A stretch of DNA of 64,000 bases from Eudorina sp. 2006-703-Eu-15 (lineage: Eukaryota > Chlorophyta > Chlorophyceae > Chlamydomonadales > Volvocaceae): assembly GCA_003117195.1 (NCBI GenBank), contig BDSI01000064.1, positions 124,001-188,000 of the forward strand. Reading direction: 5' to 3'. The notes beneath the pieces were generated by a model. That model was not told where the DNA came from. It saw only the letters and a list, made by a program, of their open reading frames with translations, and ran no database searches. Every line of letters starts with the position of its first letter. Position 1 is the first letter of the stretch. A program made the position numbers and the translations under genes. Below, piece by piece: positions 23,277-36,700 of the stretch.

Positions 23277-26200
23277 TCACAGCAGACCGGTGTCATTCAT
23301 CGGCAGCGCGTAGTCGTACGGCGAGATGACGTAGCTCCTGCGGTTGACGTTGAGCGGGTTCAGGCAGTCGTACAGCTCCGTACCTTGCGCGCACAGCACG
23401 CCGCAGTCGATGTATCCGCCGGGGCAGCTGCAGCAGCCCAGCAGCGAGCAGTCCTTCCAACCCACCAGGCACTGCGACTCTGCGCAGCCTTCCTTTTGAG
23501 GTGCGCAGGGGGGACGGGGAATCAGAGACAGCCCCGAAACAGGGTTGAATACGTGGGCACGCGGTGCCGCGGACCATGCTCCCAAGTCCCAACGAACGGC
23601 ATCCGAACCAACGGCAAAAGCAACGACCGGCTGCGCCGGTGCGCCACAACGTGCCGGCTCGTGCCCCACCGGCCACCGCACAGCCGCGAGTGCTTCATCG
23701 GACAGTTACCACCCCTCCCCTCATGCCCCCTCCTCCCAAAGCAGCTCTGCAACCCGCACGCACCCGAGTTCGGCGGCGCGAAGGTCAGAGTGATGGAAGG
23801 CGTGTACTCCGCGCCGTGACCCGTGCTCCAGCCGCTCAGCGAGCAGGCGAGCTCGTCGCAGCCGGAGCTGAAGTCCGAGACGGAGCGGGAGATGCCCCCC
23901 GGGGCCCAGGACAGGGTCTGGTTGGCGGCGTTGAACGTGGCGTTGATCCAACTCTCGTTGGACCCACCACCCGCCGGCTGCGGGTGGGTTGAATGATTGG
24001 ACGTCACAGCGGACCCCAAAATGACCCCACCCAGACCCCAACCAGGTGGGTTGCGGAGGGCGGAGTACGTAAAGCGAGGAAACAGCCCAGCCACACCCAG
24101 CCCGGAGGGCGGATGTGCAGGTAGGTCGGTTAGGCGGGTCCGAACGTCAACACGATTGGTGGTCAACTGGTGATTTGTACAACTCCTCGAAGATCACGGG
24201 ATAACGCACGTGCGTGTACGGAGTGGCAGAAGGGAGGCCCCTAACCTCCTCCCTCTTGTGCGACATTGAACGATGCATGTCATGTCATGGACACAACGAC
24301 ACCGCGACAAGGGAACAAAGATCCGAGCTTTGCTTGGCTTTCCTCAATCTTCCTAGGCTGGCGCCACGCACGTGTCAAGTCGTGCTGCCGTACTGTCGTA
24401 CCGTCAGCTCCACCAGCGGCACGGTGCTCGTGTCCCAGCGGATGCCGCCCCCACGCAGGTCCCCAAAGTACGAGCAGGGGGATGACGTACGACTGAGAAA
24501 ATCGTGGTAGCAGCCCTGTGAGTACTGCCCGACGTGTACGACAGGCTGGCCGGTCACCGGTACGACCTGTCAGCAGCAGGGGGGCATCGTGAGCACATGC
24601 GCAGCGCCCAAGGCCGACGATAACAACTTCCGGAAGTGTTCCATTCAGAAAGAGCGTTCCTACATGAGAAGCCGCGTCACCAAGCAAGGCGTTGTTGCTA
24701 GTACATGGTACTAGAAGATGGTGACAAAACATGATACTACAAAAAGGTATTGCAACGGTGTTGTACATACGGTAGTGACGACATGTTCACAATTGGGCCG
24801 TTACCTCCCGCGCGAGCAGCAGCAGAAGGCGCAGACAAGCCCCGTCACCCAGACCATCAACCACGTCGAGCGGCGTGAGAGAGCGAGGTTGTCCCTTAGC
24901 GCGCAGACAGACGCGTCGGACCCAAATCTCAGCAGAACCGAAACCGGACAACAACCACGGCCGACAACAACAACGCGCCCCTAAAGCACCCTGGGCGCCC
25001 GCTGGGGCACCATTCCTCTTTTCATTTCAACCCCCCTGCTGGGACCCCAGCGCCCCCCACCTCGAAGCCCTTCCGTCCGGCCAGGCGGGTGTACCACCCG
25101 CCGTGCTGCCCGAACACCACCGCCGCCGCCCGCGTCCTGTCCGCCGACAGGATCACGTCCACCTGTTGCCAATCCGCTGGGTGGCCGGGGCTCGTCAGGC
25201 AGGGCGGCTGCCAGGCGTAGAAGAACTGGTAGCGGATGCGCAGCTGCCGGGCGGGGCCGCACTCGGAGGCGCCCCAGTACACGTGCGCGGCGGGGTCGCG
25301 GGGTTGCAGCTGGAAGGTGGCCAGGGAGCAGTTCTTGACGGTACAGCCTGGATACCCGGGAGGAAGAGGCGGAGGCGGAGGAGGAAGAGGCGGAGGAGGA
25401 AGAGGCGGAGGAGGAAGAGGCGGAGGAGGAAGAGGCGGAGGAGGAAGAGGCGGAGGAGGAAGAGGCGGAGGAGGAAGAGGCGGAGGCGGAGGAGGAAGAG
25501 GCGGAGGAGGAAGAGGCGGAGGAGGAAGAGGCGGAGGAGGAAGAGGCGGAGGAGGAAGAGGCGGAGGAGGAAGAGGCGGAGGCGGAGGAGGAGGAGGAGG
25601 AGGAACAGGAGTTGAGGCACCGGTGATGGATCTGTGGGGCACACGCTGTAACAACGTCCTGTTCTGATGTGATCCTCCGGGTAAGGACTTGTCATCACAA
25701 GCCCGCGGCACAGCAGGCCACACACCACAGGACGAGGCAGGCTACACACCACAGGGCGACAGTATCCGATGTAATCGAATTTGCACCCCCTATTCGTACT
25801 CCTACTCGTGCTCCTGCGTGCTCGTACTGGCATTCGTACATCCGTTGCCGTATCCCGTTATCCCTAATAACGGTATATATCTTGCACAGGCAGGTGTTCT
25901 CACCGGCGGCGTAGTACTTTTGTGCGGTCATGGGGTACAGTTGGGCCCCCGGGAAGAAGTCCAGGATGGGGGCGAACTGGCGGACGAATGGCTCAACATC
26001 GGCAGGTTGTGATGGTGGTGGTAGCGGTGGTGGTGGTGGTGGTGCTGCTGCTGGGGTTGGGGATGGGGCGCGTGGCTGAACACCTGGCGGAGTTCAACGC
26101 CGATGGGGCGGGGCGGGGATGGGGCGGGGATGAGGCGAATAGGGGATGGGGCGGGGATGGGGATGGAGCAAAACACCGTCCAGGGAGTGGGCATAGGGGC

Positions 26201-27129
26201 CCCGCTTGCAGTGCCGGCGGGCCGCCGAGGTTGCGGGGCGGGCGGCGCGGAGGCGGGGTGGCGCAGCGCCCAGGCATGGTGGCTGGCGGCGCCGCGGAAC
26301 CCCAGGATACAGGGAGGGCATGTCGTCGGCAGGCAGAGCAGGGGTGCGTGACATGCAAGGGGCATAGTCAGGCCCGGAGAATGCCAATATGCCACACAAC
26401 CGCTCCTGCCCAGTCCATAAACACAGTTAGCGAGGTACATAGTACGGTACGGCTGAGGGCCAATGGCGAGCTGCGGAGGGAGGGTGTGCGGGCGCGGCCG
26501 GCGCTATAGCGCCCTTGGCTGGCATGTGTTGATCAGCCCGTGACGTGACGTTGGGCCCACTCGGGCGCCGTGTCTCCACACAAAACGAATTTGTTTATCT
26601 GCCTGCGACCTAAGCCATCACAAGGTCCCCGAACCCCAACCTGCCTCTCAAAAAGGCGGGAGGGGCGGAAGCGGCTGCAGCGGTCTCACCTAGGTCCCCG
26701 CCCTTACGGCTTCATTGAGATCTGCCGTACGCATGCACTGTTGCAGGCGTCTGTCGTACTGTACCGAGTGTCGGTTATTCGGTTGGTCGGCATGCAGTCG
26801 TGCTACTGATGGACAGACAGCAGCGCAGAGATGACTGCGCGGCGCTGCGGACGGGACAGTCTGGAGCCGAACCGAAATTCTCGTCATGGTTCGCCGTACG
26901 TGTTCACGTACGGCAAAACACACAAACGCACGCACACATTCTAAACACATACGGAGCTCACTTCTCATGACACACATTCACGGACCGACTACTCAACGCG
27001 CTCCCGCGCTCGCTCACCGTGCGAGGCGCCACTGCACCCCAGGACGCCGCCCAGTAGTACCAGCGCCGGCACCACCAGCAGCCACACGCTGCGGGGCCGC
27101 CGCAGCGGCGGCCGCCACACCGTCAACAT
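23277..27129 (-). CDS. Secreted Vps62/DUF946-like protein with Pro-rich linker and Cys-rich tail
   Basis: Six exons in transcript order: 27129-27018, 26083-25904, 25347-25061, 24566-24402, 23977-23764, 23479-23277 (TGA). They total 1161 nt = 386 aa and every phase agrees. Residues 1-36 form a signal peptide (Arg-rich start, then WLLVVPALVLLGGVLG). Residues 38-60 are an APPPPPPLPPP linker. From about 65 a domain resembling Vps62/DUF946 follows: FAPILDFFPGAQLYPM, IRYQFFYAW, HPADWQQVDVILS (H153, D156, W157), VVFGQHGGWY, then PVVHVGQYSQGCYHDF. The last 65 residues are Cys-rich (WKDCSLLGCCSCPGG). The family assignment rests on the H-x-x-DW and xxQHxG pattern and is moderate; the gene structure is firm. 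It probably acts outside the cell. Confidence 0.78.
25361..25606. repeat. 15-bp purine/pyrimidine minisatellite in an intron
   Basis: GGAGGAGGAAGAGGC repeated about sixteen times with occasional 6-bp insertions. It lies in intron 2 of the Vps62-like gene, directly upstream of the acceptor at 25348. In the transcript it is a long CU tract, effectively an extended polypyrimidine tract. It also reads PPPPL in an open frame that joins exon 3, which makes it easy to misannotate as coding. Confidence 0.9.
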
Positions 27130-30100
27130 CCCCGCCCTCAGCGGGCTCTGCTGCGAGGTGCGCGCCGGTGCTGATCTCGTGCTGCTTGCTGCGCCGGTCG
27201 TACGGCATCCGCAGCGGCGGCGCGGCTCCACGATGAGAGGCCCACCCTTGGCAACCCCTTGTGTGTGTTTAGAAAAGGAGGAACCCCTGTGTATATGTAT
27301 GTGTATGTGTGTGTGGTGAAATACTCGCAAGTGTCCAGCTGGTCGGTTGGACGCACGGGACGGGTTGAGGCCGTGTGGAAAGGAACAACGTCTTTCGCTG
27401 GGCTGTGGCCTTGTGGGGCAGCTAACGTTCTTGTGCGGCAGCTAACGGGGCGGATTCGGACAGGTCAGAGCTCCAGCGGGCGGAGGTCGGTGCGACGCCC
27501 GCACCACGTCCGTTCATTTGCAGCGGGGCGAGTGACCCGATCAGCGGGACAGGAAGTGGGTCCGCTGTAACATCCTTGATAAAAAAATGGTGTCGAACGC
27601 TGTAAATGTCGAACGCTGCCAAGAGATGAGTGCAAGAAAGCGAGCAGCGCAGGCGACACGCGTCAAAATAACAACAAACATTATCTCTTTCCTCTTTCCC
27701 TACGCTTCCATCTTGACGGAACCGAGGCGCGTTTGCTAAGGTTCTCAGTGCGCATCACAAGGCGCGTACTACAAACAATCGCAAGGTACGGTGCTACGTG
27801 TACTACCGAACTTTCGGTTTATTTGTATGTTCAACAGGTTACGCTTTGGACTGCTCAACTGCAGGACAACAAAACACCATTCATCTCCTTCCATCCAAAC
27901 GGTGCTCAGAAGGGTTGAGCGAGGAGCCAAACGTTAGTTGAGGCTCGCGCCGCGGCGTTTGTGGGCACTACAGCCTGCCGGCGGTGACCCAGGTGATCTG
28001 GCAGCTCTCGATTCGGCGACCGCTCTCGTCCACGTCGAACATGGATCCCGCCATCCAGCCCTAGCCATTGGATACATTATCTCATCGCCACCCTATGACT
28101 TCGAGTCCGTCGCAACGCCGGCGAAGGCAGGGACAATGCCGGCCTTGTCTTGCCTGGATGCTTCATGGCCTGGGCCTTTTATTTATGATGCCGAGCGAGA
28201 CGCCGCGGCCGTTTTGGCTGCGCGCCGCCGCCTGGGTCCTGAAGCTCCCCGTTTCCCGTCCTCGGACCAAGGTCGCCCGGCTGGGTACCTGTGTGACTTA
28301 TGTTAAGGATATTATTAAGGAGGGTGTTACAGCTGACGCCGCGGGTCATCATCAATGTTATTACATGGGGAGACCCGCGCAGATCACTGCCAGGAAGAAA
28401 CAAAGCGTGTGCCAGGATGTTTTGTAGTCCCCAGCAGGCTTTGAGGGGGACCTCAGGCACCTGGCCACGGACGGACGAGCCCGCCACAGCGACCCGTGGG
28501 ACATGTCGCCCCTCGCCCGCCCCGAGGCTCGCTCGCGCCCAGAACCAAAACATCCTGGCAGCCCAATGTAATGATAAGTGAAGGTGTATCTTCAGCAGCA
28601 GTCGGAATTCTCTTCAGTGTATTTACGTGAGAACGCACCGCCTTCCAAAGCGTTGCAGCAACTGCCCCTTTCCCGATCATGTTAAGACTGCGGATACATA
28701 TGGTAGTTGGATCGCTGAGAAAGGAGAAAGGAGGAGCATCATATAAAGGGCTCCCTGGTCCAACCAGGCCGCCACTCGGACAGTGCACAAGGCTTAGGGT
28801 GTGCCCCGCAGGGCCCTGATGCGCTGCGGGGCTGAGCGGGGGTGCACAAAGGACTTCGCGCCCTGGGTAGGTCAGGCAGCTGCTGACGGCATGACGCGAG
28901 CTCACGAGGGTGCAGGGCGGGGCCTAGGAAGGTGCGTTGTGGGGGCGGGTGTCTGTGTGTCCGGTCTCATCGCGTCTCATCGCCTGTTTGCAGCCGAAAC
29001 AGCTGCTCTCCGTCGGCTCCGCGTGTGCGTAGCTAGGGTGTAGGAAACGAAGACTGTCGTATGCATGGTGAATAGTCGTGGTGCGTGGATGATCCCCCTT
29101 CCAAAGCGGGCAGGTGCAGGCAGGTGCGGCGGAAGCTGCGTGGACAGTAGAGCGGCTTTGATTTCAGCTGCGCAGCCATTTAACAACACGGGTTTGATTG
29201 CCGGTCGAATTGTTTAGGACTTTGCTGTTGAGGTAGTTGGGGGTTTCGTAAGAGGGAGGATGGGAGATTTCATCTCGCGGGGGGTGCTACTTCCCGCCCT
29301 GGCGAAGTGGCGGTGGTGTCGGTGGCCCAGCGTGGGGCCCTGTTAGCCACACACATTTTTTCTAGATCATCTTGTGTGCTTCCCATGTTTGCTCAGATGG
29401 ATTATCTCCCGCATAATTTTCTATCTCCTGTGCGCGTGTGCGATGGTGTCAGGCTTATGAAGTCCAATCGCATTGCGTTCCATACTTTTTGCAAGCATAG
29501 TAATAAACAGTAAGTACTAACAGTCGCATCCAATGTTTCGTACCACAGGAATAATAACAACATTAATGTTTGCTTCGGCAGACGGGTGACCACCAGAGTT
29601 TGACAGCCTTTGATCAGCACGGGCGATGCGGCGATCGATCCATTACGAATACTGCAACAGACATCAGCCGGTACGTCCTGGCGGCCCAGAGCGCATTGGC
29701 CCCTGAGGTGGCATGTTGTTCTTCAGTGCTATTATTCGTAACATTTGAGGAATGAACCCGGCCAATCCCCAAGCGCACGACGGCGCACGAATGCCCGAAG
29801 ACTGTGCGTCAATTAACGCGCCGCGCATAGAAAAGCGACAGCAAATATGACAAAAATCATTGTTTGGCTGAATGATTTCAACGATTCATTGTTCCGCCTC
29901 GCGTCTCCGTGTTGCGTGCTGCTGCTGCAAGCCGGGCAAGGAACGAAGCAAAGCACGCAAAGAGATATACATAAGTATAATTAATTTTAAAACAGAGGTA
30001 TTCTTAACAATACTGCAGAATACAACAACAAGTATCCGGCAGACCGGCGCGCAACTACATACAAGCCGCCCCTACCCGCTTCGGGCTGAAGTTGCCCGGA

Positions 30101-30731
30101 AGCGATCTCTGGATAGCTGTATTTTTGGAAATAATGACATCATAATTTTGTCTCAAATATACTGCCACCGAGATCAGGGGATGCCGACGTTCAAAGAGAG
30201 AATGTTGCACAAACGAGAATGAATCATGTCGTACGGGTGCGCCCACCAGCGGGCTTTACCTGGTACCACAGTACACATCGGAGTTGATAATACAACGGAG
30301 GCAGTACTACTCATTGATAAATACTTAGAAAGGAACATCGCGGTGTGTAGAAGATAATCCTAGGTTGTGACTGCTTCTTAGCATCAAGCGTCTAAAGCGG
30401 TCCACGAATTTCTTAATTTAACTTCAGCTTTTTATAGCTATTGGATGCTTACTTTCATTTTGTCGCATCCATCATTGATAGTTTGCTGACGAAAACAAGC
30501 GGCATAGTCCTTGCACACACGGCTGGTGAAATCGTCCATCACCAAATAGAATTACTATTGCCCAATACGGAGCTGCTTTTATAGCGTCGGCACTTCCTAG
30601 TGCTCCTTTAAACGCGGACGATCGCTGAGCTGCAGCTGTCGCCTGCAGCATAGACGCCATTCGATTTAACCCACTGAACGCGACTCAAATTATATAGTTT
30701 CATCGCTGGAAGCCACTGGCTTGGAATTGCA
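27130..30731. other. Divergent intergenic region
   Basis: 3.6 kb between the starts of the minus-strand Vps62-like gene and the plus-strand oxidase gene. The stretches 27560-28060 and 28570-30720 are AT-rich compared with coding DNA. Frames such as 27938-28306 (+) or 28453-28905 (-) have no recognisable domain. A copy of the GTGTGTTTAGAAA dispersed motif is at about 27262-27277. Confidence 0.45.
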
Positions 30732-33700
30732 ATGTCTTGCTGTGCCGACAACGGCATGCGCAGTTGGTCTGCGACAGCCGGTTGCGATGCCGGTCGCCAT
30801 GACTACCGTCGGCCTTGTGTCACGCCGTCTTCTCAATCAAAGAACCTGCTCGGCGAATCGCAGCAGCACCGAGGAGGCAGCCACGGCCGATGCTGCGACA
30901 ATTCTGTCCGCCTCGGTCGCCGCACCGGGTTATGTCGAACTTGGGCCGGCCTATTGTTAGCTGCGGTGGTGCTGTCCACCATCCTACCCTCCTCGACAGC
31001 TTCGGCCGCTTACCGGGGCCGTCGAGGGCTATCGTTTGACCCGTACGGCGACTGGTACGGCAACGATGACTTTTCGGGGAGCGGTAGCAGCAGCAGCAGT
31101 AGCAGCAGTAGTCATAGTAGCGGCCCCAGTGGCAACGGGCCGTCAAACATCTTGAGCCCCAGCCCGGCGCCCTCACAGCAGCAACCCGACTACGATTACG
31201 ACTTGTACTCGTTGGCGGAGCGGCGGCCGACGCGGCCGCCGCGGCGGCCCCCGGCGCCGCCGTTCCCGCCGGGTCGGCGGTACCGGCCGCCGCGGCCGCC
31301 GCCGCGGCCGCCCCTCGCCCCGGACACCCCGCCGCCCAGCCCTCGACCGCCGCAGCCGCCGTCCCCCGCGCCTCGTACGCCGCCCAAACCCCCCAGCCCA
31401 CGGCCGCCGCCGATGCAGCGGAACGCGTCGCCGCCGCCGCCGCCGCCACTCGGCTCCAGACAGTCGCCGCCGTCGCCTCCTCCGTCGCCTCCTCCGTCGC
31501 CTCCGCCTCCGCCTCCGCCTCCGCCATCGCCGCCCCCGCCGTCCCCGCCCCCGCCGTCCCCGCCGCCTCCGCCACCGCCATCCCCTCGGCCTCCGTCTCC
31601 CCCGCCGCTGCCGCCGCCGTTGCCACCACCATCACCGCCTCCGCCACCACCACCGCCATCACCACCTCCGTCACCGCCGCCATCACCACCGCCGTCGCCA
31701 TCCCCCCCTCCACCACGGCCGCCGTCACCGCCGCCATCACCACCGCCGTCGCCATCCCCCCTCCACCTCCGCCTCCGTCACCGCCGCCATCACCACCGCC
31801 GTCGCCATCGCCCCCTCCACCTCCGCCTCCGTCACCGCCGCCATCACCACCGCCGTCGCCATCGCCCCCTCCACCTCCGCCTCCGTCACCGCCGCCATCT
31901 CCACCGCCGTCGCCATCGCCCCCTCCACCTCCGCCTCCGTCACCGCCGCCATCACCACCACCGTCGCCATCGCCCCCTCCACCTCCGCCTCCGTCACCGC
32001 CGCCATCTCCACCTCCTCCGCCACCACCACCGCCATCACCACCGCCGTCGCCATCGCCCCCTCCACCTCCGCCTCCGTCACCGCCGCCATCACCACCGCC
32101 GTCGCCATCCCCCCTCCACCACGGCCGCCGTCACCGCCGCCATCACCACCGCCGTCGCCATCGCCCCCTCCACCTCGGCCGCCTTCACCACCTCCATCGC
32201 CCCGGCCGTCGCCCGCGCCTCCTACGCCTCCTCCTCCGCCACCACCGCCAATTCCGCCGCCGTCACCGCCGCCCCCTCCACCTCCGCCTCCGCCCCCACC
32301 GCCAATGCCGCCACCGTCGCCGCCGCCCCCTCCACCTCCGCCTCCGCCGCCACCGCCCTCCCTGCCGTCGTCACCGCCGCCCTTGACACCGCAATCTCCC
32401 CCGCAGATTATACCACCACCGCCATCTTTAACCCCGCCACCCTCTCCCCCGCCTCTGTCGCCACCGCCTTCTCCCCCCCTTCCGTCGCCGCCGCCTTCTC
32501 CCCCACCTCCGTCGCCACCGCCTTCTTCCCCGCCTCCGTCGCCACCGCCCTCGCCCCCGCCTCCGTCACCGCCGCCTTCTCCCCTGCCCCATCCCCGCCG
32601 CCCTCTCCCCCGCCTCCGTCGCCACCGCCCTCGCCCCCGCCTCCGTCGCCACCGCCGTCTCCCCGCCTCCGTCGCCACCGCCCTCGCCACCGCCTCCGTC
32701 ACCGCCGCCTTCTCCCCCGCCCCCGTCGCCGCCGCCTTCTCCCCCGCCTCCGTCGCCACCGCCTTCTCCCCCGCCTCCATCCCCGCCGCCCTCTCCCCCG
32801 CCTCCGTCGCCGCCGCCTTCTCCCCCACCTCCGTCGCCGCCGCCCTCTCCCCCGCCTCCATCCCCGCCGCCCTCTCCCCGCCTCCGTCGCCACCGCCCTC
32901 GCCCCCGCCTCCGTCGCCACCGCCGTCTCCCCCGCCTCCGTCGCCACCGCCCTCGCCCCCGCCTCCGTCACCGCCGCCTTCTCCCCGCCCCCGTCGCCGC
33001 CTCCTTCTCCCCCGCCTCCGTCGCCACCGCCTTCCCCCCGCCTCCGTCGCCACCGCCCTCGCCCCCGCCTCCGTCACCGCCGCCTTCTCCCCCCCCTCCG
33101 TCGCCACCGCCCTCGCCCCCGCCTCCATCACCGCCGCCTTCTCCCCCTCCTCCGTCACCACCGCCTTCTCTCCCACCTCCGTCGCCACCGCCCGCTCCCC
33201 CACCTCCGCCACCACCGCCTTCGCCACCGCCTCCGTCGCCACCGCCTTCTCCCCCGCCTCCGTCGCCGCCGCCCTCTCCCCCTCCTCCGTCGCCACCGCC
33301 TTCTCCCCCGCCTCCGTCGCCACCGCCCTCTCCCCCGCCTCCGTCGCCACCGCCCTCTCCCCCCCCTCCGTCGCCGCCGCCTGCTCCCCCGCCTCCGTCG
33401 CCGCCTCCTTCTCCCCCTCCTCCGTCGCCACCGCCTTCTCCCCCCCCTCCGTCGCCACCGCCCTCTCCCCCGCCTCCGTCGCCACCGCCTTCTCCCCCCC
33501 CTCCGTCGCCGCCGCCTACTCCCCCGCCTCCGTCGCCGCCGCCTTCTCCCCCACCTCCGTCACCGCCTCCTTCTCCCCAGCCCCCGTCGCCGCCGCCCTC
33601 GCCCCCGTCTCCGTCGCCGCCGCCTACTCCCCCGCCTCCGTCGCCGCCGCCCTCTCCCCTACCTCCATCCCCGCCGCCCTCTCCCCGACCACCATCACCT

Positions 33701-36700
33701 CCACCCACTCCCCCGTCCCCCTCCCAATCCCCGCCACCCGCCAGCCCATCCAGTCTTGTGCCCTTCGCCTTCCGAGCCTCACCATCCCCCGACCCCCCTC
33801 CTCCGCGACCGCCCTCTTCCCCCATCGGTACGCGCGCAAGGGCGCCGCCCAGCCCCCGCCCGCCGCCGCCACCTCCCCCGCCCCGGCCGCCGCCGCCCAG
33901 CCCCCCTCCCCCCCTCCCAGCCCGCCACCCTCGTTCCCCTTCCCACCACCGTCCCCTCCCTTGGTTCCGGAGCAACCCTCCGCCCCAGCGCCGCCGAACT
34001 CCCCGGAATTTCCCCCCCTGGCGCCCTGGCCCCCGCCCGCGCCCCCCGGCATGGGCGAGGTCAGCGCGCCGCCCACGCCGCCCTCCGACCTCATCAAGTA
34101 CGGCCGGTACGACATCATCGGCCTCGGCATGATTGTTGCCGTACACATGGTCCAGATCTCCGGCACGGACCGGTTCCTGTTCATGGAGCGGCCCTCAGGC
34201 TACCACCCCGACCGTTCGAATTCCATCGCGGGGTGGTACGACATCAATGTACGGAACTTCACTCACATCTTCTCCCCTGACGGACTGTTCTGCTGCGGCC
34301 ACACATTGCTGGACTCCGGCGATGTGCTGGTGGTGGGAGGCCACCAGGCCAACGCCGGCTACCCCGACGGCATGCGCTCCGTCCGCAAATTCAACCGGAC
34401 GTGCACTGACCTGCGGCTGCAGAAAGTGCGGGAGCTCAATTGGAGGCGATGGTGGGTGCATGGGTGGGTTGTATATAGTAACGGGGGAAAGGGGTAGTTT
34501 GCAGGTTGGTTGGGGGTTGGTTGAAGAGGTGTTGCGAGGAGCCCGCTGGACAAACGCACACACACACACACACCCTCCTCCCCAACACCCCACCCCTTCT
34601 CCCATCTCCTTTTTATTTTGTCAATTGTTTCCCCCTCTCCCCGCCCGGGCCGAAGCGCAGCTTGAAGACGTTTGACAGTTACCTAGTACGGCACCCCCTC
34701 AATTTGGTTATCCTTTTCTGTATATGTGTAAACCCCCCTCCCCCCTGGCTGACAATGGTGCCGACACGCTGACAGGTACCCGTCCGCCACACTGCAGCCT
34801 GACGGCCGGGTGGTCATCATGGGGGGCACGCAGGGCGTGGGTGCCGGTACGGCAAACAACCCGTTCTGGGAGCTGTACGACCCCCGGGACAACAGCATCC
34901 AGCAGTTCCCCATGCGCTCACAGTACCTGGACGCGGCCATGCAGGTACGACTCTACGATGTTGTACTGCATGGCTCCGTACAGCAGGGACGTACGTACAC
35001 AAGCGGCTGCGGTGCATGGCGATCGATGTGATCGCGGGACGAGATAGATGTAGTGCAGATGGCATCCTACAGGCTCTGTGCTGCTTTTGTGCGAATGATG
35101 ACTGTGCTGACGTACGACCTTGCTCGTACAGGTGTACTACCCGTTCAACTATGTCCTGCCCACGGGGCTGCTCTTCACCTTCTGCGGCCGTACGGGCTGG
35201 ATTCTGAACGTTACGTCCAACGACTGGATTCAGTCGGTGCCGCGGCTGCGCGGGTACGGCAACACGCAGTACCCGTACACTGGGACGAGCGTGTTGCTGG
35301 GCTTGTACCCCGATCGTAACTACCAGGTACGGCACTGCGTTCCGCGCGCGCGCAGCGCAATTGCCTGACTCAGGCGGTGTCGCACAAGCCCTTGCTTTGG
35401 TGATAACACATGTAGCGGTGCGTGTGTTTCTAGTGACGAGTAAAGCATACCGTAGTAGCATACCGTACAGTAGCGATGTAGTGTGCTTGGAGGAACTGTC
35501 TATCATGCACTCCCGTGTGCGACCCCCTACGTTGTCCCTGATGTTGTACATTTCCGTACAGGCTGAGGTCGTACTGTTCGGCGGTCAGAAGGAAGCCGCG
35601 ATCCGGAACATCAGCATCCCCGCCAGTCGCAGCGTCAACCGAATCTCGCTGACGTGGAACGCCACCGCCCGCAACTACTCCTTCGACGGTTGGAACGAGG
35701 AGTTTCTGTCCATGGGCCGCGTGATGCCGGATGCGGTTATACTGCCCAACGGAAAAGTCGTTGTGCTCAACGGCGCCAGTGTGAGTTGCTACGCCAACTG
35801 GTGATGGCGTTGTCCGTTGCTCCGCTCCCGCTGCGCGCGTGTCAGAACCATTTCACCAAAAAATCGTGGGATTATTTCTTTCTGGGATTACTTTTTTCTT
35901 GGCTATGTGTCGGGGATATGCTTCTGGGAACTGGGATATCTTTCTGCTGCTAGGATGTGGCCGGGTGGCACCCCGATAGGGAACCTACCTGGCTACTGTA
36001 CTGCATTCCGGGACCGGGTAGCCCTTCAAGCGCCAAGTCAAGATGCCGTTCGGGTTTATGAGTGTGTTTGTGCCGCCCTCCCTAGTGCAGTGTGTATGCA
36101 CACTCGCCAGGGCCTTGCAATGGCGCAAGGGCATAAGTCCCAGCCTTTGTCTCCTCTCCCCCGCCCCCGCCCCCGCCCCCTAATGTCGGTGCCGACCTTG
36201 TTCCGTACATGCCCGTACTGCAGACCGGACTGGCAGGGGACTCCGCCTCGGGCGGCGACAGCCGGGCCAACCTCCCCATGCTGTACGCCGAGCTGTACGA
36301 CCCAGATCAGCCGTTCGGACAGCGCGTTAGTCAGCTGGGCTGGACCCAGATCGCCCGCATGTACCACTCCACGGCCTGCCTAACGACGAACGGTACGATC
36401 ATCGTGGCGGGCTGTGACCGTTGCTACAAGTTCTCCGTACGGCCAGGCTGGACGTTCGTCCCATCTCCGACGTCGAGATCCGAGTACCGCATCGAGATCT
36501 TCTCGCCGCCGTACTTCTTTATGGAGTCCCAGAAGCCCAACATCACCGCCGTCGAGGGCAGCATCATGTCGTACAACATGCCGTTCCGTGTGTCGTACGA
36601 CTTCCCTAACTACGTCGGCCCTGGGCACAAGGGCAACGGCGGGTACGGCGCCATCCGCGTGACGCGTGCCGTACTGGTGGCGCCGTGCAGCTGTACACAT

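Noticed and set aside
22207..23819. Long His-Pro-Thr-Pro open frames (+) and Gly-Trp-Val frames (-)
   Set aside because: They come entirely from the (CCCCA)n array, which keeps several frames open; no flanking domain or start context supports them.
25022..25723. Poly-Pro/Leu domain fused to the Vps62-like exon
   Set aside because: Phase 1 donor and acceptor around the array fit together exactly without it, so the array is read as intron; kept only as a finding.
27938..28306. 122-codon plus-strand frame in the divergent intergenic region
   Set aside because: No domain or neighbouring exon could be joined to it.
31737..34146. Gly/Glu/Asp-rich minus-strand frames of 392-582 codons
   Set aside because: Reverse complement of the Ser-Pro coding repeat; no splice or domain support.
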